Source: a virus
Virus record (IMG/VR): IMGVR_UViG_3300033151_000085
Span: 1-30,994 of that record
DNA length: 30,994 nucleotides
Reading direction: 5' to 3' (one strand)
Position numbers and translations under genes: made by a program. A model generated the notes under the pieces. That model worked only from the letters and a program-made list of their open reading frames with translations, was not told where the DNA came from and made no database searches. Below, in pieces: positions 13,596-21,302 of this stretch (position 1 is its first letter; every line of letters begins with the position of its first letter).

Positions 13596-14606
13596 ATGGC
13601 CATTTCACTCGCCGAAGCCGCTGTGCTTTCGGAGGACGACCTGCAGCGTGGCGTCATCGAGACGTTCGTTTGGGAGTCGTACATTCTCGACCGGCTGCCG
13701 CTCATGCCCATCGAAGGCAACGCGTACGCCTACAACGAAGAGCTGACGCTGCCAGGTGCGGCGTTCCGTGCCGTCAACACCGGATACACCGAGTCGACCG
13801 GCACCGTCAACCAGCTGACCGAGACGCTGTCCATCCTCGGTGGCGACGCCGACGTGGACACGTTCATTCAACAGACCCGAAGCAACCTCAACGACCAGCG
13901 TGCGGTGCAGACGAAGATGAAGGTGAAGGCCGCTGTGGCGACCTACCAGGACGCCTTCATCAACGGCGACAACGGCTCCAATCCAGAAGAGTTCGATGGC
14001 CTCGTCAACCGCCTGACCGGGTCGCAGGTCATGGCCACCGCGACGAACGGGCTGCCCATCGTGGGCGCCGACGACAACGCACGGCACGCCTTCATGGACC
14101 AGGTAGACCTCCTGCTCTCGCTCGTTGTGGGGGGCGCCGACGCCCTCTACATGAACAAGACGGCACGGGTCAAGATGGCGAACAGCGCCCGGCGCCTCGG
14201 CTTCTGGGACCGCCAGCGTGACGAGTTCGGTCGCACCGTCGAGTTCTACAACGGCATCCCGATGCTCGAACTCGGCGTGGACTTGGCTTCGACCGACATC
14301 CTCCCGTGGACCGAGGACCAGGGCACCTCGACGGGCGTCTGCTCGTCAATGTACGCCGTGCACTTCTCCGGCGACGAGTCGGAGGCCGGTGTGGCCGGGT
14401 TGGAGAACGGTGGCGTGCAGGTGCGCGACCTCGGAGAAATCGACGCCGACCCGGTGTACCGGACACGCATCGAGTTCTTCTGCGGCCTCGCCGTGTTCGG
14501 CAAGGGGCAAGGGCGCCGCCCGCCTCACGGGCGTACTCAACGGCTGACGGGTAAGGGCCGGGCCGGGGTGCCAACATCCCCCGGCCCGGCACCGCCCCCG
14601 ACATAG
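13596..14606 (+). CDS. Major capsid protein (HK97 fold), C-terminus apparently frameshifted
   Basis: As read, the frame gives 336 residues. It has features of HK97-fold capsids in actinophages: an N-terminal arm, TGYTESTGTVNQLTETLSIL, VDTFIQQTRSN, QDAFINGD, and the C-terminal EFFCGLAVFGKG strand. Right after FGKG the sequence changes to a low-complexity Arg/Pro-rich tail. A tandem GGCAAGG (14499-14505, 14506-14512) sits exactly there. Removing one copy gives an ending of GKGAARLTGVLNG and a stop at 14545-14547, a normal capsid terminus of 314 residues that ends just before a strong hairpin. The ribosome site is AGGAGG before ATG 13596. The capsid identity is firm; the tail is either a mutation, an assembly error or a deliberate extended form. 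Confidence 0.9.
   Translation: MAISLAEAAVLSEDDLQRGVIETFVWESYILDRLPLMPIEGNAYAYNEELTLPGAAFRAVNTGYTESTGTVNQLTETLSILGGDADVDTFIQQTRSNLNDQRAVQTKMKVKAAVATYQDAFINGDNGSNPEEFDGLVNRLTGSQVMATATNGLPIVGADDNARHAFMDQVDLLLSLVVGGADALYMNKTARVKMANSARRLGFWDRQRDEFGRTVEFYNGIPMLELGVDLASTDILPWTEDQGTSTGVCSSMYAVHFSGDESEAGVAGLENGGVQVRDLGEIDADPVYRTRIEFFCGLAVFGKGQGRRPPHGRTQRLTGKGRAGVPTSPGPAPPPT
14499..14512 (+). repeat. 7-bp tandem duplication GGCAAGG at the end of the capsid gene
   Basis: Two adjacent copies of GGCAAGG. The length is not a multiple of three, so it shifts the frame of the last 13 capsid codons. Confidence 0.85.
14557..14590 (+). terminator. Strong hairpin after the capsid gene
   Basis: Arms GCCGGGCCGGGG (14557-14568) and CCCCGGCCCGGC (14579-14590) pair perfectly over 12 bases around a 10-base loop. 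No T-run follows, so it may be a partial terminator or an mRNA-stabilising 3' structure that keeps capsid expression high. It lies just downstream of the presumed true capsid stop at 14547 but inside the extended frame. Confidence 0.65.
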
Positions 14607-14615
14607 GGAGCATCA

Positions 14616-14777
14616 ATGGCAGTTCAACACTTGGACGGTTGTCCAAAGGAACGCAAGACGGAGAAGCGCACCCGCACGTTCATGCGGAAGGGCGGCTGGT
14701 ACGAAGCGAAGTCGGAGCGCTGCATCGACTGCGGCGCCCGCAACGCGAGCAAGGCAAAGAAGGTGAAGGATGACTGA
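14616..14777 (+). CDS. Small basic protein with a CxxC motif (53 aa)
   Basis: A 53-residue frame starting at ATG 14616 with GGGAG seven to ten bases upstream. The product is rich in Lys and Arg (RKTEKRTRTFMRKGGW, NASKAKKVKDD) and contains Cys9 and the pair RCIDCG near residues 35-40, so three cysteines might bind zinc. Its stop lies eight bases inside the next gene, which starts at ATG 14770, a typical coupled overlap. No family is recognised. Its place between the capsid gene and a structural gene suggests a minor head or assembly protein. Confidence 0.65.
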   Translation: MAVQHLDGCPKERKTEKRTRTFMRKGGWYEAKSERCIDCGARNASKAKKVKDD

Positions 14778-15153
14778 CTTCTCAGACGCCGTTGAGTCGA
14801 GCATCATTCAGCACATCATCGCCGAGGCAACGTGGGCGGCACCGACGACGGTGTACGTCCAGCTGCATGACGGCGACCCGGGCGAGAGCGGCACGGCGAA
14901 CATCATCGCCAACGTGGGCGGGCGTATGCTCGCCAGCTTCGCCGCCGAGTCGGGCGGGTCCGCTTCGACGGACGCCGACCTGGAATGGACGAACGGTTCG
15001 GGCGGGTCGATGACCGTGACCCACATCTCGACGTGGACGCTTATCACGGCAGGCATCTGCACGATGGTGGGCGACCTGACGGCGTCGAAGGTCGTGCCCG
15101 ACACAGAGATATTCCGTATCCCTAGCGGCAGCCTCACTCTCACCGCAACCTGA
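14770..15153 (+). CDS. Putative head decoration or small virion protein (127 aa)
   Basis: The segment TVYVQLHDGDPGESGTANI (about 27-45) matches a recurring theme in phage structural proteins (V-x-L-H-x-x-DPGxxGT), seen in small virion and tail proteins. The rest alternates short beta strands (GGRMLASFAAES, SMTVTHISTWTLIT, SLTLTAT), consistent with a beta-sandwich. It overlaps the 53-residue gene and is followed by a terminator-like hairpin, so the head transcript may end here. Its exact role in the virion cannot be fixed from sequence. Confidence 0.65.
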   Translation: MTDFSDAVESSIIQHIIAEATWAAPTTVYVQLHDGDPGESGTANIIANVGGRMLASFAAESGGSASTDADLEWTNGSGGSMTVTHISTWTLITAGICTMVGDLTASKVVPDTEIFRIPSGSLTLTAT

Positions 15154-15179
15154 CCCAACGAGATATGGAAGCAGCGGCA

Positions 15180-15205
15180 GGGGTGGGGCCTTCGGGCCCT
15201 GCCCC
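15180..15205 (+). terminator. Intrinsic terminator-like hairpin with a UUCG tetraloop
   Basis: GGGGTGGGGCC (15180-15190), TTCG, GGCCCTGCCCC (15195-15205). Nine Watson-Crick pairs plus two G-U pairs close a cUUCGg tetraloop, followed by TTTCG. It lies between the head genes and the repeat-protein gene and probably lowers read-through. Confidence 0.75.
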
Positions 15206-15224
15206 TTTCGTGTAGGAGGTAGCG

Positions 15225-18200
15225 GTGTCCGTCACCATCCCAACGAATGCCCAGACGACGAAGTGGGACACTCAACTCGTCGCGGGCACCACCCTCACAT
15301 TCACCGTGCCGAGCGGCGTGGCCACCGGCAATCACCTGATGATTGTCCTGCACGGCGACGACAACGACATAACCTGGGCAACGCCTTCAACGACGGCGGG
15401 CTGCACCGCCTGGACGAAGCACTTTGAAGAGAACGGCTCGTCGGGCGACGACTCTTCTCTGGCGATGTTCTGGTGCTACGTCACCGACGCCCTACAGGCA
15501 GACGGCGAATCGGTCGCGGTGGTGCGCGGCGGCAACGAGGAACAGGTCGGCGTCCTGGCCGTCATCTCCGACGCCCACGAAGACTTCATCGACGTGGCCT
15601 ACACCGCAGGCCACTTCTCCGAATCGGACAACACCGACACGCCTTCGATTCCCACCATCATCACGAACACGGACGGGGCGCTGGTCATTGCCCTGGACGG
15701 CGCCCGCACCGAATGCGGCACAATCCACACCGAAGTCGGCGGAGCGACGTGGCTGGTGCGCGGGTCGTCGCCTGCCGGGTTCTTGTACGAAGGTGGCGAC
15801 CCGACTCTGCTGCCACCAGGCGAGCGGCAGACAAACGCCGACGCCGGGCCGTCCCGCGCTTCGATGGGTTCGGGCAACGGCGACGCGAACCTGACGTGGG
15901 GGTATTACGAGAAGGCGTCGGCTGGCATTGTCGGCAGCTATTCGGTCAACCTGTACGGCTGGAACCGTGACCACAAGACGGTGGTGTTCGCCATCAAACC
16001 GGCGCCGACTGTCGCCATCCACGACGGCGCCGCTGTGCTGCTCGGGACGGGCGCCGTCGCCGCTACCGGCGAGCTAGAGCCGCCCGCAGGTGCCGCCGCC
16101 CTGGCCGGTGTGGGCACGCTGACGGCGGCAGGTGTCGCCATCAAGGCGACCTTCTCCCACGACTTTGAGGGCGAAGCCGACGAGACGGCAATCACAGAAT
16201 CAACGTCCGGCCCCGACACTTTCAGCAACGTGTGGATTGGTCCCGACGCCGAAGCGGTGTACGACACGGGCCGGGCGAAGGAAGGCGACGCGTCTGGCCG
16301 GGTGTCTACGGGTGCCACCTTGACGACGGTCAACCTCAACCAAGAGGTTCCCTCCAACGTCGATGGCGACCTGTTCACGAGCATCTACCTGTGGCGGTCT
16401 GCCAGCACCCTCGCGAACAGCTACCGCCTCGGCCTGTCCGACAGCGCCGGTACCCGAATCATCTTCGTCATCCGCATCCAAGCCGACGACACCTGGGACA
16501 TCATTCAGACGCTTCCTTCGTGGACGATTGTCGGGGCGAGCGTGGGCACGCTCCCGACAGACGAGTGGGTGCGCCTCGACGTGTACGGGCGGGGTGGTAA
16601 CGGCGACGGCATCGTGACGGCCCGCATCTTCCACGGCGCCGACTTGGAGAAGGTTTCATCGACAGTCAACGCCACCGAAGAACTCGGCGGGACGGGCCTT
16701 GTCGTTGACTACGTTCTCGACGGTTCGATAGCTGGAATCATGACCGGCGTTGCGGACGCTCCCGCAATCTGGCTTGACGACTTCCGCACTTCATCTATCG
16801 ACTGGCCGCTGCCCACCGGCGAGGGGGGCGTGCACGAAGGCGCCGCCGTGCTGGCAGGGGTGGGCACCGTCGCCGCAGTCGGGCAGCTGGTGCCCCCCAC
16901 CGGCGCCGCTGTGCTGACCGGTGCTGGCACCCTCGCAGCGACGGGCGTGCTTGTTCCCCCGACCGGCGCCGCCGCCCTGTCGGGCACAGGTACAGTCGCC
17001 GCGACCGGACGGGCCGTATACGCCGACGTGGCGGCTCTCACGGGCAGCGGTGCCGTCACTGCCGCAGGCATTCTTGTTCCCCCGACCGGCGCCGCCACCC
17101 TGGCCGGGTCGGGAACGCTGTCGGCTGCCGGGGTGCCACTCCACGACGGCGCCGGTTCCCTAGTCGGCGTCGGCACCCTGGCAGCCACAGCAGACGCGTT
17201 GAAGGTTGACGGCGCCGCCGCCCTGTCGGGTGTGGGCACCGTCGCCGCAGCTGGCATCCTGGTCCCACCCGAAGGCGCCGCCGCCCTCGCCGGGTCTGGC
17301 GCCCTGACCGCCGCTGGCGTGCTGGTGCCACCGACAGGCGCCGCCGTGCTGGCCGGGGCCGGTACGTTGACCGCCACAGCAGACGCATTGCAGATAGAAG
17401 GAGCCGCCGTACTGGTCGGCGCAGGGGCTGTGACGGCTGCGGGCGGTCTGGTTACACCGGGCGCCGCAATCCTCGCCGGTGTGGGCAACCTGCAGGCTCT
17501 GGCGACCGCTGTGCACCTGGCCGCTTCCGCGCTTACCGGATCCGGTACGGTCGCCGCTGTCGGCGAGCTAGAACCACCCTCGGGGAGTGCCACCCTGGCG
17601 GGCGTCGGCACGCTGTCGGCAGATGCCGAAGGGTCAATCGCCGGGGCCGCCGTACTCGCCGGTTCGGGCACCGTCGCCGCCGCTGGCGTGCTCATACCAC
17701 CCGCAGGGACCGCCGTACTTTCGGGGGCTGGTGCGCTGACCGCGACCGGCGCGCTGGCCCCCATCGAATCCGCAGCCACCCTCAACGGCACCGGGACTGT
17801 CACAGCGACCGGCGCCCTGGCCCCACCAGAAGGAACCGCCACCCTGGCCGGAACCGGTGCCGTGGTGGCTGCGGGCCAACTAGACCCGCCCGAGGGTGCC
17901 GCCCTACTCGTCGGGGTGGGCACCCTCGCCGCAGCTGCCGAAGGTGCCGTCTACGGCGAAGCGGTACTCGTCGGCAGCGGCACCACAACGACTTCGGGCC
18001 TGGTGCTGCACAGCACCGCCGCAGACCTGGGGGGTCTGGGTACAGCCGAAGCCACCGGGCAGTCGCTGTACGGAGCCGTAGCATCGCTCTCAGGACAAGG
18101 CACGGTCACTTCGGCCGCAGGTGCCACCGCCTACACCGGCAGCGGGATACTCGCCGGGCAGGGCCTGGTGACCGTCGCTGGCGCCCGCCTGATAATCGGC

Positions 18201-18347
18201 GCCGCCAACCTCGACGGCATCGGCACCCTCACCGCCTCATCGACTTCGTTCTACTGGCAGCCCGACCCCGCGAGCTACTCTGACGACGACCGTTACTGGA
18301 CACCGAACACCGCAGGCTACGAGCCGCAGGTAAGGGAGGGCGCATGA
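15225..18347 (+). CDS. Giant repeat-containing virion protein (1040 aa) between head and connector genes
   Basis: Starts at GTG 15225 with AGGAGGT four bases upstream. Residues 1-260 form a beta-rich domain of unknown family (TLTFTVPSGVATGNHLMIVL; WCYVTDALQADGESVAVV). Residues 266-306 hold two copies of a GAAxLxGxGTxxAxG repeat. Residues about 307-530 look like a concanavalin/LamG-type sandwich (FSHDFEGEADETAI, DGDLFTSIYLWRS, DEWVRLDVYGRG, PAIWLDDFRTSS). Residues about 537-1007 hold some 23 more repeats of 20-22 residues, many ending in LVPPT or LxPPE. A Tyr/Asp-rich tail follows (YWQPDPASYSDDDRYW). The architecture suggests an elongated fibre or spike. It ends with an ATGA overlap with the connector gene. 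Function is not established; receptor or glycan binding is inference. Confidence 0.85.
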   Translation: MSVTIPTNAQTTKWDTQLVAGTTLTFTVPSGVATGNHLMIVLHGDDNDITWATPSTTAGCTAWTKHFEENGSSGDDSSLAMFWCYVTDALQADGESVAVVRGGNEEQVGVLAVISDAHEDFIDVAYTAGHFSESDNTDTPSIPTIITNTDGALVIALDGARTECGTIHTEVGGATWLVRGSSPAGFLYEGGDPTLLPPGERQTNADAGPSRASMGSGNGDANLTWGYYEKASAGIVGSYSVNLYGWNRDHKTVVFAIKPAPTVAIHDGAAVLLGTGAVAATGELEPPAGAAALAGVGTLTAAGVAIKATFSHDFEGEADETAITESTSGPDTFSNVWIGPDAEAVYDTGRAKEGDASGRVSTGATLTTVNLNQEVPSNVDGDLFTSIYLWRSASTLANSYRLGLSDSAGTRIIFVIRIQADDTWDIIQTLPSWTIVGASVGTLPTDEWVRLDVYGRGGNGDGIVTARIFHGADLEKVSSTVNATEELGGTGLVVDYVLDGSIAGIMTGVADAPAIWLDDFRTSSIDWPLPTGEGGVHEGAAVLAGVGTVAAVGQLVPPTGAAVLTGAGTLAATGVLVPPTGAAALSGTGTVAATGRAVYADVAALTGSGAVTAAGILVPPTGAATLAGSGTLSAAGVPLHDGAGSLVGVGTLAATADALKVDGAAALSGVGTVAAAGILVPPEGAAALAGSGALTAAGVLVPPTGAAVLAGAGTLTATADALQIEGAAVLVGAGAVTAAGGLVTPGAAILAGVGNLQALATAVHLAASALTGSGTVAAVGELEPPSGSATLAGVGTLSADAEGSIAGAAVLAGSGTVAAAGVLIPPAGTAVLSGAGALTATGALAPIESAATLNGTGTVTATGALAPPEGTATLAGTGAVVAAGQLDPPEGAALLVGVGTLAAAAEGAVYGEAVLVGSGTTTTSGLVLHSTAADLGGLGTAEATGQSLYGAVASLSGQGTVTSAAGATAYTGSGILAGQGLVTVAGARLIIGAANLDGIGTLTASSTSFYWQPDPASYSDDDRYWTPNTAGYEPQVREGA
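16020..16142 (+). repeat. First two copies of the GAAxLxGxGT repeat
   Basis: Codes for HDGAAVLLGTGAVAATG and GAAALAGVGTLTAAG, separated by ELEPPA. These precede the sandwich domain that interrupts the array. Confidence 0.85.
16833..18245 (+). repeat. Array of about 23 degenerate 60-66-bp repeats
   Basis: Each unit codes for roughly 21 residues with consensus GAAVLxGxGTxxAxGxLxPP. I counted 23 units from HEGAAVLAGVG to GAANLDGIGTLTAS. Units differ by substitutions and by linker (VPPT, ALKVD, ALQIE, EGSIA). The two ALxxD/E linker units, near residues 660 and 720, suggest duplication of larger blocks. Confidence 0.85.
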
Positions 18348-18961
18348 GCATCGCCATACAGGCCGACGTAGAGGCCCTGCTACAGATTGAATTCGACTTG
18401 CCGAACGAGCCGAAAGTCACCGCCGTAATCCAAGCGGCGCAGCGCATGGTCGAGGTTGAAGTGGGCACCCCGTTCGACGCGGCGACGGGTCTGGTCGCCA
18501 CCCTCACCGGCAAGGGCCAGCCCGTCTTGACGCTGCCCCGCTGGCCCGTGTCTGCCGTCGCTTCGGTGGTGCGAGAAGGCGTCACGCTGGTCGAAGGCGA
18601 CGACTACGAATGGTCGGCTGCCGGATATCTCGAGAAGCCTGCGGGCCTCACGTCCGACGCCTGGTGGTCGTACACGAAGGGCATCGTCGTCACCTACGAC
18701 GCGGGGTGGGCCGACGAGACGGCGGCGCCCGGTGGTCTGCGGCAGCTGGTGGCCAGGGTGGCGTCCCGCATCTGGCAGACGGGCACAGCCTTCGCGGAGA
18801 ACCAGGGGGCGTCTGGCATCGTGCAAGAAACCATCGGCGCCTACTCGGTGACGTACGGAGACTTCGCCAAAGACACCGCTTCGGCTGCGATGCTCTCCGA
18901 AGAGGACCGGCAGCTGGCACGGCAGTTCCGCAGGGCCAGGATGCGGAGCGTGGCGACGTGA
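18344..18961 (+). CDS. Head-tail connector (HK97 gp6-like adaptor)
   Basis: A 205-residue protein. The N-terminus (IQADVEALLQIEFDLPNEPKVTAVIQAAQRMVEVEVG) matches the opening helices of gp6/gp15-type adaptors, which plug under the portal. LTLPRWPVSAVASVVREGVTL and the SYTKGIVVTYDAGW segment with a following helix (LRQLVARVASRIWQTG) are common in this family. It starts with an ATGA overlap with the repeat protein and ends with a GTGA overlap with the next gene. Confidence 0.82.
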   Translation: MSIAIQADVEALLQIEFDLPNEPKVTAVIQAAQRMVEVEVGTPFDAATGLVATLTGKGQPVLTLPRWPVSAVASVVREGVTLVEGDDYEWSAAGYLEKPAGLTSDAWWSYTKGIVVTYDAGWADETAAPGGLRQLVARVASRIWQTGTAFAENQGASGIVQETIGAYSVTYGDFAKDTASAAMLSEEDRQLARQFRRARMRSVAT

Positions 18962-19317
18962 TTCCTGCCCGCCTGATGCAGCACCAGGTGACGGTCGTGT
19001 ACCGGGCACCCGACGTTGATGGCCGCTACGGGCAAGGCGACCTGGTCGAACAGTCGCGTGCCACGGTGCCCGGCTGGATGCAGATGGAAGGCCAGACAGA
19101 AGTGCGGGAAGGCGAGACGACGGTGGTGGGGTGGAAGTTGCTCCTGAACCCTTCCTATCGGGCAGACGGAGTATCCACCACCATCGTCCCGCCCACCGCC
19201 GTAGACGCTGTGGAGTGGCGGGGCCGCACCTTCCGATGCGAAGGCGGCGCCATGGAGTACCGCACCCCCCGAGGGTTGCACCACTACGAGAACGTCCTAG
19301 AGGAAGTGACCGCGTAA
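18958..19317 (+). CDS. Head closure (stopper) protein
   Basis: A 119-residue beta-rich protein starting at GTG 18958 (GTGA overlap). MQHQVTVVYRAPDVDGRYGQGD and VDAVEWRGRTFRCEG with a central LLLNPSY segment are typical of small head-closure proteins of the SPP1 gp16 / HK97 type, which lie between the adaptor and the tail terminator. The family assignment rests on gene order and fold pattern more than on a diagnostic motif. Confidence 0.75.
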   Translation: MIPARLMQHQVTVVYRAPDVDGRYGQGDLVEQSRATVPGWMQMEGQTEVREGETTVVGWKLLLNPSYRADGVSTTIVPPTAVDAVEWRGRTFRCEGGAMEYRTPRGLHHYENVLEEVTA

Positions 19318-19637
19318 TGGCCACAGGATTCTTCGTCAAGAACGCCCGCTTCGCAGACCAGATGGAGAAGGACCCGAGCATCGGAAAGCACCTGCTTCCG
19401 CTGGCCGAGGAAGCCGCAGCGCGCGGCGAAGCCCTGGCCCCGGTGCGGCTCGGCTACTACAAGGGAGCGTTCAAGGCCCTGGCCGGGAAGCGGGCAGACG
19501 GGAAGGTGGTGGCCCGCGTGGCCAACTTCGACTTCAAGGCGCATTGGATTGAGTTGGGCACCGGGCCGCCCATTCCGACGCCGCCGATGGCCATTCTCCG
19601 CACCGCCGCCGAGCAGACAATCGGAAGGGTTGAGTAA
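19317..19637 (+). CDS. HK97 gp10-like neck/tail protein
   Basis: A 106-residue protein whose ATG overlaps the preceding stop (TAATG). AALAP-like RGEALAPVRLGYYKGA and, near the C-terminus, FKAHWIELGTGPPIPTPPM followed by ILRTAAEQT correspond to the gp10 pattern (VEFGTxxxxAxPFLRPA). These proteins join neck to tail. Its place between the closure protein and tail terminator agrees. Confidence 0.82.
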   Translation: MATGFFVKNARFADQMEKDPSIGKHLLPLAEEAAARGEALAPVRLGYYKGAFKALAGKRADGKVVARVANFDFKAHWIELGTGPPIPTPPMAILRTAAEQTIGRVE

Positions 19638-20032
19638 TGCCGACCCCCGTACTGCCCGACATAGAAGCCCTTGCCATCTGGCACCTAGACGACGCCGCCA
19701 TTGTGGCGGGCGGGGTGCACGGCGAGTTCCCCACTTCCCCGACGTATCCGCTGGCGACGGTGGTGCGCATCGGTGGCCCCCCCGAAGAGCCGCGATGGCT
19801 CGACAAGGCAACCCTGCAGCTAGACGTGTGGGGCGACACGAAAGCAGAGGCACGGGACAAGGCGGCGACCGCCCTTGCGAGTCTCTTAGACATGACGGGG
19901 CTGGTCAACACCGGCACCGTGACCGGGGTGGTGACGGGGGTGCGCGTGCCGCAAGGACTACGCTGGTTCCCGGACCCAATCACAGAGAAGCCCCGGTACA
20001 GCTGCACCGTCGAAGTGACGGCGCATCCCTAG
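19637..20032 (+). CDS. Tail terminator (tail completion) protein
   Basis: A 131-residue protein with a TAATG start overlap. Strands LATVVRIGGPPEEPRWLDKATLQLDVWGD and a following helix (AEARDKAATALASLLD) and RYSCTVEVTAHP form the alpha/beta pattern of lambda gpU / SPP1 gp17-type terminators, which cap the tail tube. Position immediately before the major tail protein is the expected one. Confidence 0.8.
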   Translation: MPTPVLPDIEALAIWHLDDAAIVAGGVHGEFPTSPTYPLATVVRIGGPPEEPRWLDKATLQLDVWGDTKAEARDKAATALASLLDMTGLVNTGTVTGVVTGVRVPQGLRWFPDPITEKPRYSCTVEVTAHP

Positions 20033-20044
20033 GAGGTAAAGACA

Positions 20045-20614
20045 ATGGCAGGAGACGCAAGTCAAATCGTCGTAGCTGGAACAGGCGTGGTGAGCATCGC
20101 TCCCTACGGCACGACCCTTCCCGTATTCGACACAACGCTGCGCGAGACGCTCGACGCCGCATTTGTGGACGTCGGGTTCACCACCGAGGACGGCGTGACC
20201 GTTACCGATGGTGTGTCGGTCAACGAAATCATGGCGTGGCAGTCGTCCTATCCGGTGCGCCGGGTAGTCGAGTCGTACACCGGGGCTGTGAAGTTCGACC
20301 TACTCCAATGGTCGAAAGACATCTTTGAGCAGGTGCTGCACGGCGTAGTTACCGAGCCGGTGGCCTCCACCGTGCACCTGTTCACCCCGACCCGTGACGG
20401 CGTGGTGGCTGAGAAGTCCATCGTCGTTGACCTAGACGACGGGACGACGCAGTACAGGTGGGTGTTCCCGCGGGTCGGCCTGGCAGCCGATATCGAAATC
20501 CCGCTGGTCCGCACCGCCGCTTCGGTCATCCCGACCGAGTGGGGTGTCATCGGCGGAGACGCCCTCGGCGCCTACCTGATGGCCACCAGTAGCACCGAGT
20601 TCGACGTCGCCTGA
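20045..20614 (+). CDS. Major tail tube protein
   Basis: A 189-residue protein with a strong ribosome site (AGGAGG at 20031-20036) in keeping with high expression. TGVVSIAPYGTTLP, GFTTEDGVTVTDGVSVNEIMAWQ and VRRVVESYTGAVKFDLLQW are typical of actinophage major tail proteins (the SDGVS/TDGVS plus W-Q segment is recurrent). There is no Ig-like C-terminal domain. The stop overlaps the first chaperone start (TGATG). Confidence 0.88.
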   Translation: MAGDASQIVVAGTGVVSIAPYGTTLPVFDTTLRETLDAAFVDVGFTTEDGVTVTDGVSVNEIMAWQSSYPVRRVVESYTGAVKFDLLQWSKDIFEQVLHGVVTEPVASTVHLFTPTRDGVVAEKSIVVDLDDGTTQYRWVFPRVGLAADIEIPLVRTAASVIPTEWGVIGGDALGAYLMATSSTEFDVA

Positions 20615-20889
20615 TGCGGGTTCAAGTCGCGAAGAGCGAAGCATCTGACGAAGCGTTGGAGTTGGAGTACGGGGGGCAGGTCTACACCCTGCCCCCCAAC
20701 CTCCCGCTCATCGCATTGGAAGCGATGGAGAACAACAAGATTGTGGCCTTCCTGCGGGCGTGCCTCGGCACTCAGTGGGAAGCCTTCTCTGCCGAGTTCT
20801 CCACCGCCGACATTGAAGCGCTGGCCGACGCCCTGGCCGAGTTGTACGGGCGGACGCTGGGGGAATCGCTGGCCTCTGGCAGTTCGTAG
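20614..20889 (+). CDS. Tail assembly chaperone, short form (G)
   Basis: A 91-residue protein that coats the tape measure during tail assembly. YGGQVYTLPPNLPLIALEAMENNKIVAFLRACLG and the following TADIEALADALAELYG are typical of the G-type protein. It ends normally at 20889, but a slippery site near its end allows a -1 shift into the long form. Confidence 0.85.
   Translation: MRVQVAKSEASDEALELEYGGQVYTLPPNLPLIALEAMENNKIVAFLRACLGTQWEAFSAEFSTADIEALADALAELYGRTLGESLASGSS
20857..20865 (+). promoter_or_regulatory. Programmed -1 frameshift site (CTG GGG GAA)
   Basis: The run GGGGG-AA (20859-20865) lies nine codons before the stop of the short chaperone. Slipping back one base after GGG leads into the frame starting at 20862, which is open to 21302. 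The A-site codon changes from GAA to GGA, so P-site pairing is fully kept while A-site pairing is imperfect. Confidence 0.75.
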
Positions 20890-21302
20890 CCGAAAACTAC
20901 GAGGCGTTAGAGGCCGACTTCCAGCGGTTCTATGGGCTGCACCTGGGGCAGCTGGTGTTCGCCGAAAGCGGTGTACCTGTGCGGCGCCTGTCGGCTCTCA
21001 TAGAACACCTACCTTCCGACGCCGCTGCAGCTGCCGCACAGCGCGGCGACCCGCCCGGCGCGTGGGACCGCACAGAGCAGCTACTGGCCCTCGTATTGGA
21101 GTCGCAAGACCTGGGTCATCGGGTCATGGTGAAGCTCCTGGCGTCGAAGCCTCCTTCGATGGGGAAGCCGCTTCGGATAGAGTGGCCAGGTCGCACCGCC
21201 ACCGAGGCTCCGAAAATGAAGAGAAGCACACCAGCTGAGATTGCGGCGTTCCTCGGGAAGGCCCGCATCACTGTCGTACCGGGAGGCCCCGATGGCTCTT
21301 GA
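20862..21302 (+). CDS. Tail assembly chaperone, T part of the G-T frameshift product
   Basis: Expected to be made as a fusion: join of 20614-20862 with 20862-21302, about 229 residues. The new part begins GIAGLWQFVAENYEALEAD and continues DFQRFYGLHLGQLVF, then a helical region (TEQLLALVLESQDLGHRVMVKLLA) typical of the T domain. There is no ribosome site for independent translation near 20862; the first internal start in this frame, GTG 20955, lies after the conserved WQFVAENYEALEADFQRFYG-like segment, so frameshifting is the better reading. Its stop overlaps the tape measure start. Confidence 0.8.
   Translation, partial: GIAGLWQFVAENYEALEADFQRFYGLHLGQLVFAESGVPVRRLSALIEHLPSDAAAAAAQRGDPPGAWDRTEQLLALVLESQDLGHRVMVKLLASKPPSMGKPLRIEWPGRTATEAPKMKRSTPAEIAAFLGKARITVVPGGPDGS

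Noticed and set aside
16709-17923. 404-codon minus-strand frame opposite the repeat array
   Set aside because: It reflects the periodic GC-rich repeats on the other strand and gives Ala/Pro/Val repeats with no start signal.
18457-19317. Extended upstream start for the closure protein (ORF from 18610)
   Set aside because: It would overlap the connector gene for over 300 bases; GTG 18958 gives the normal GTGA coupling.
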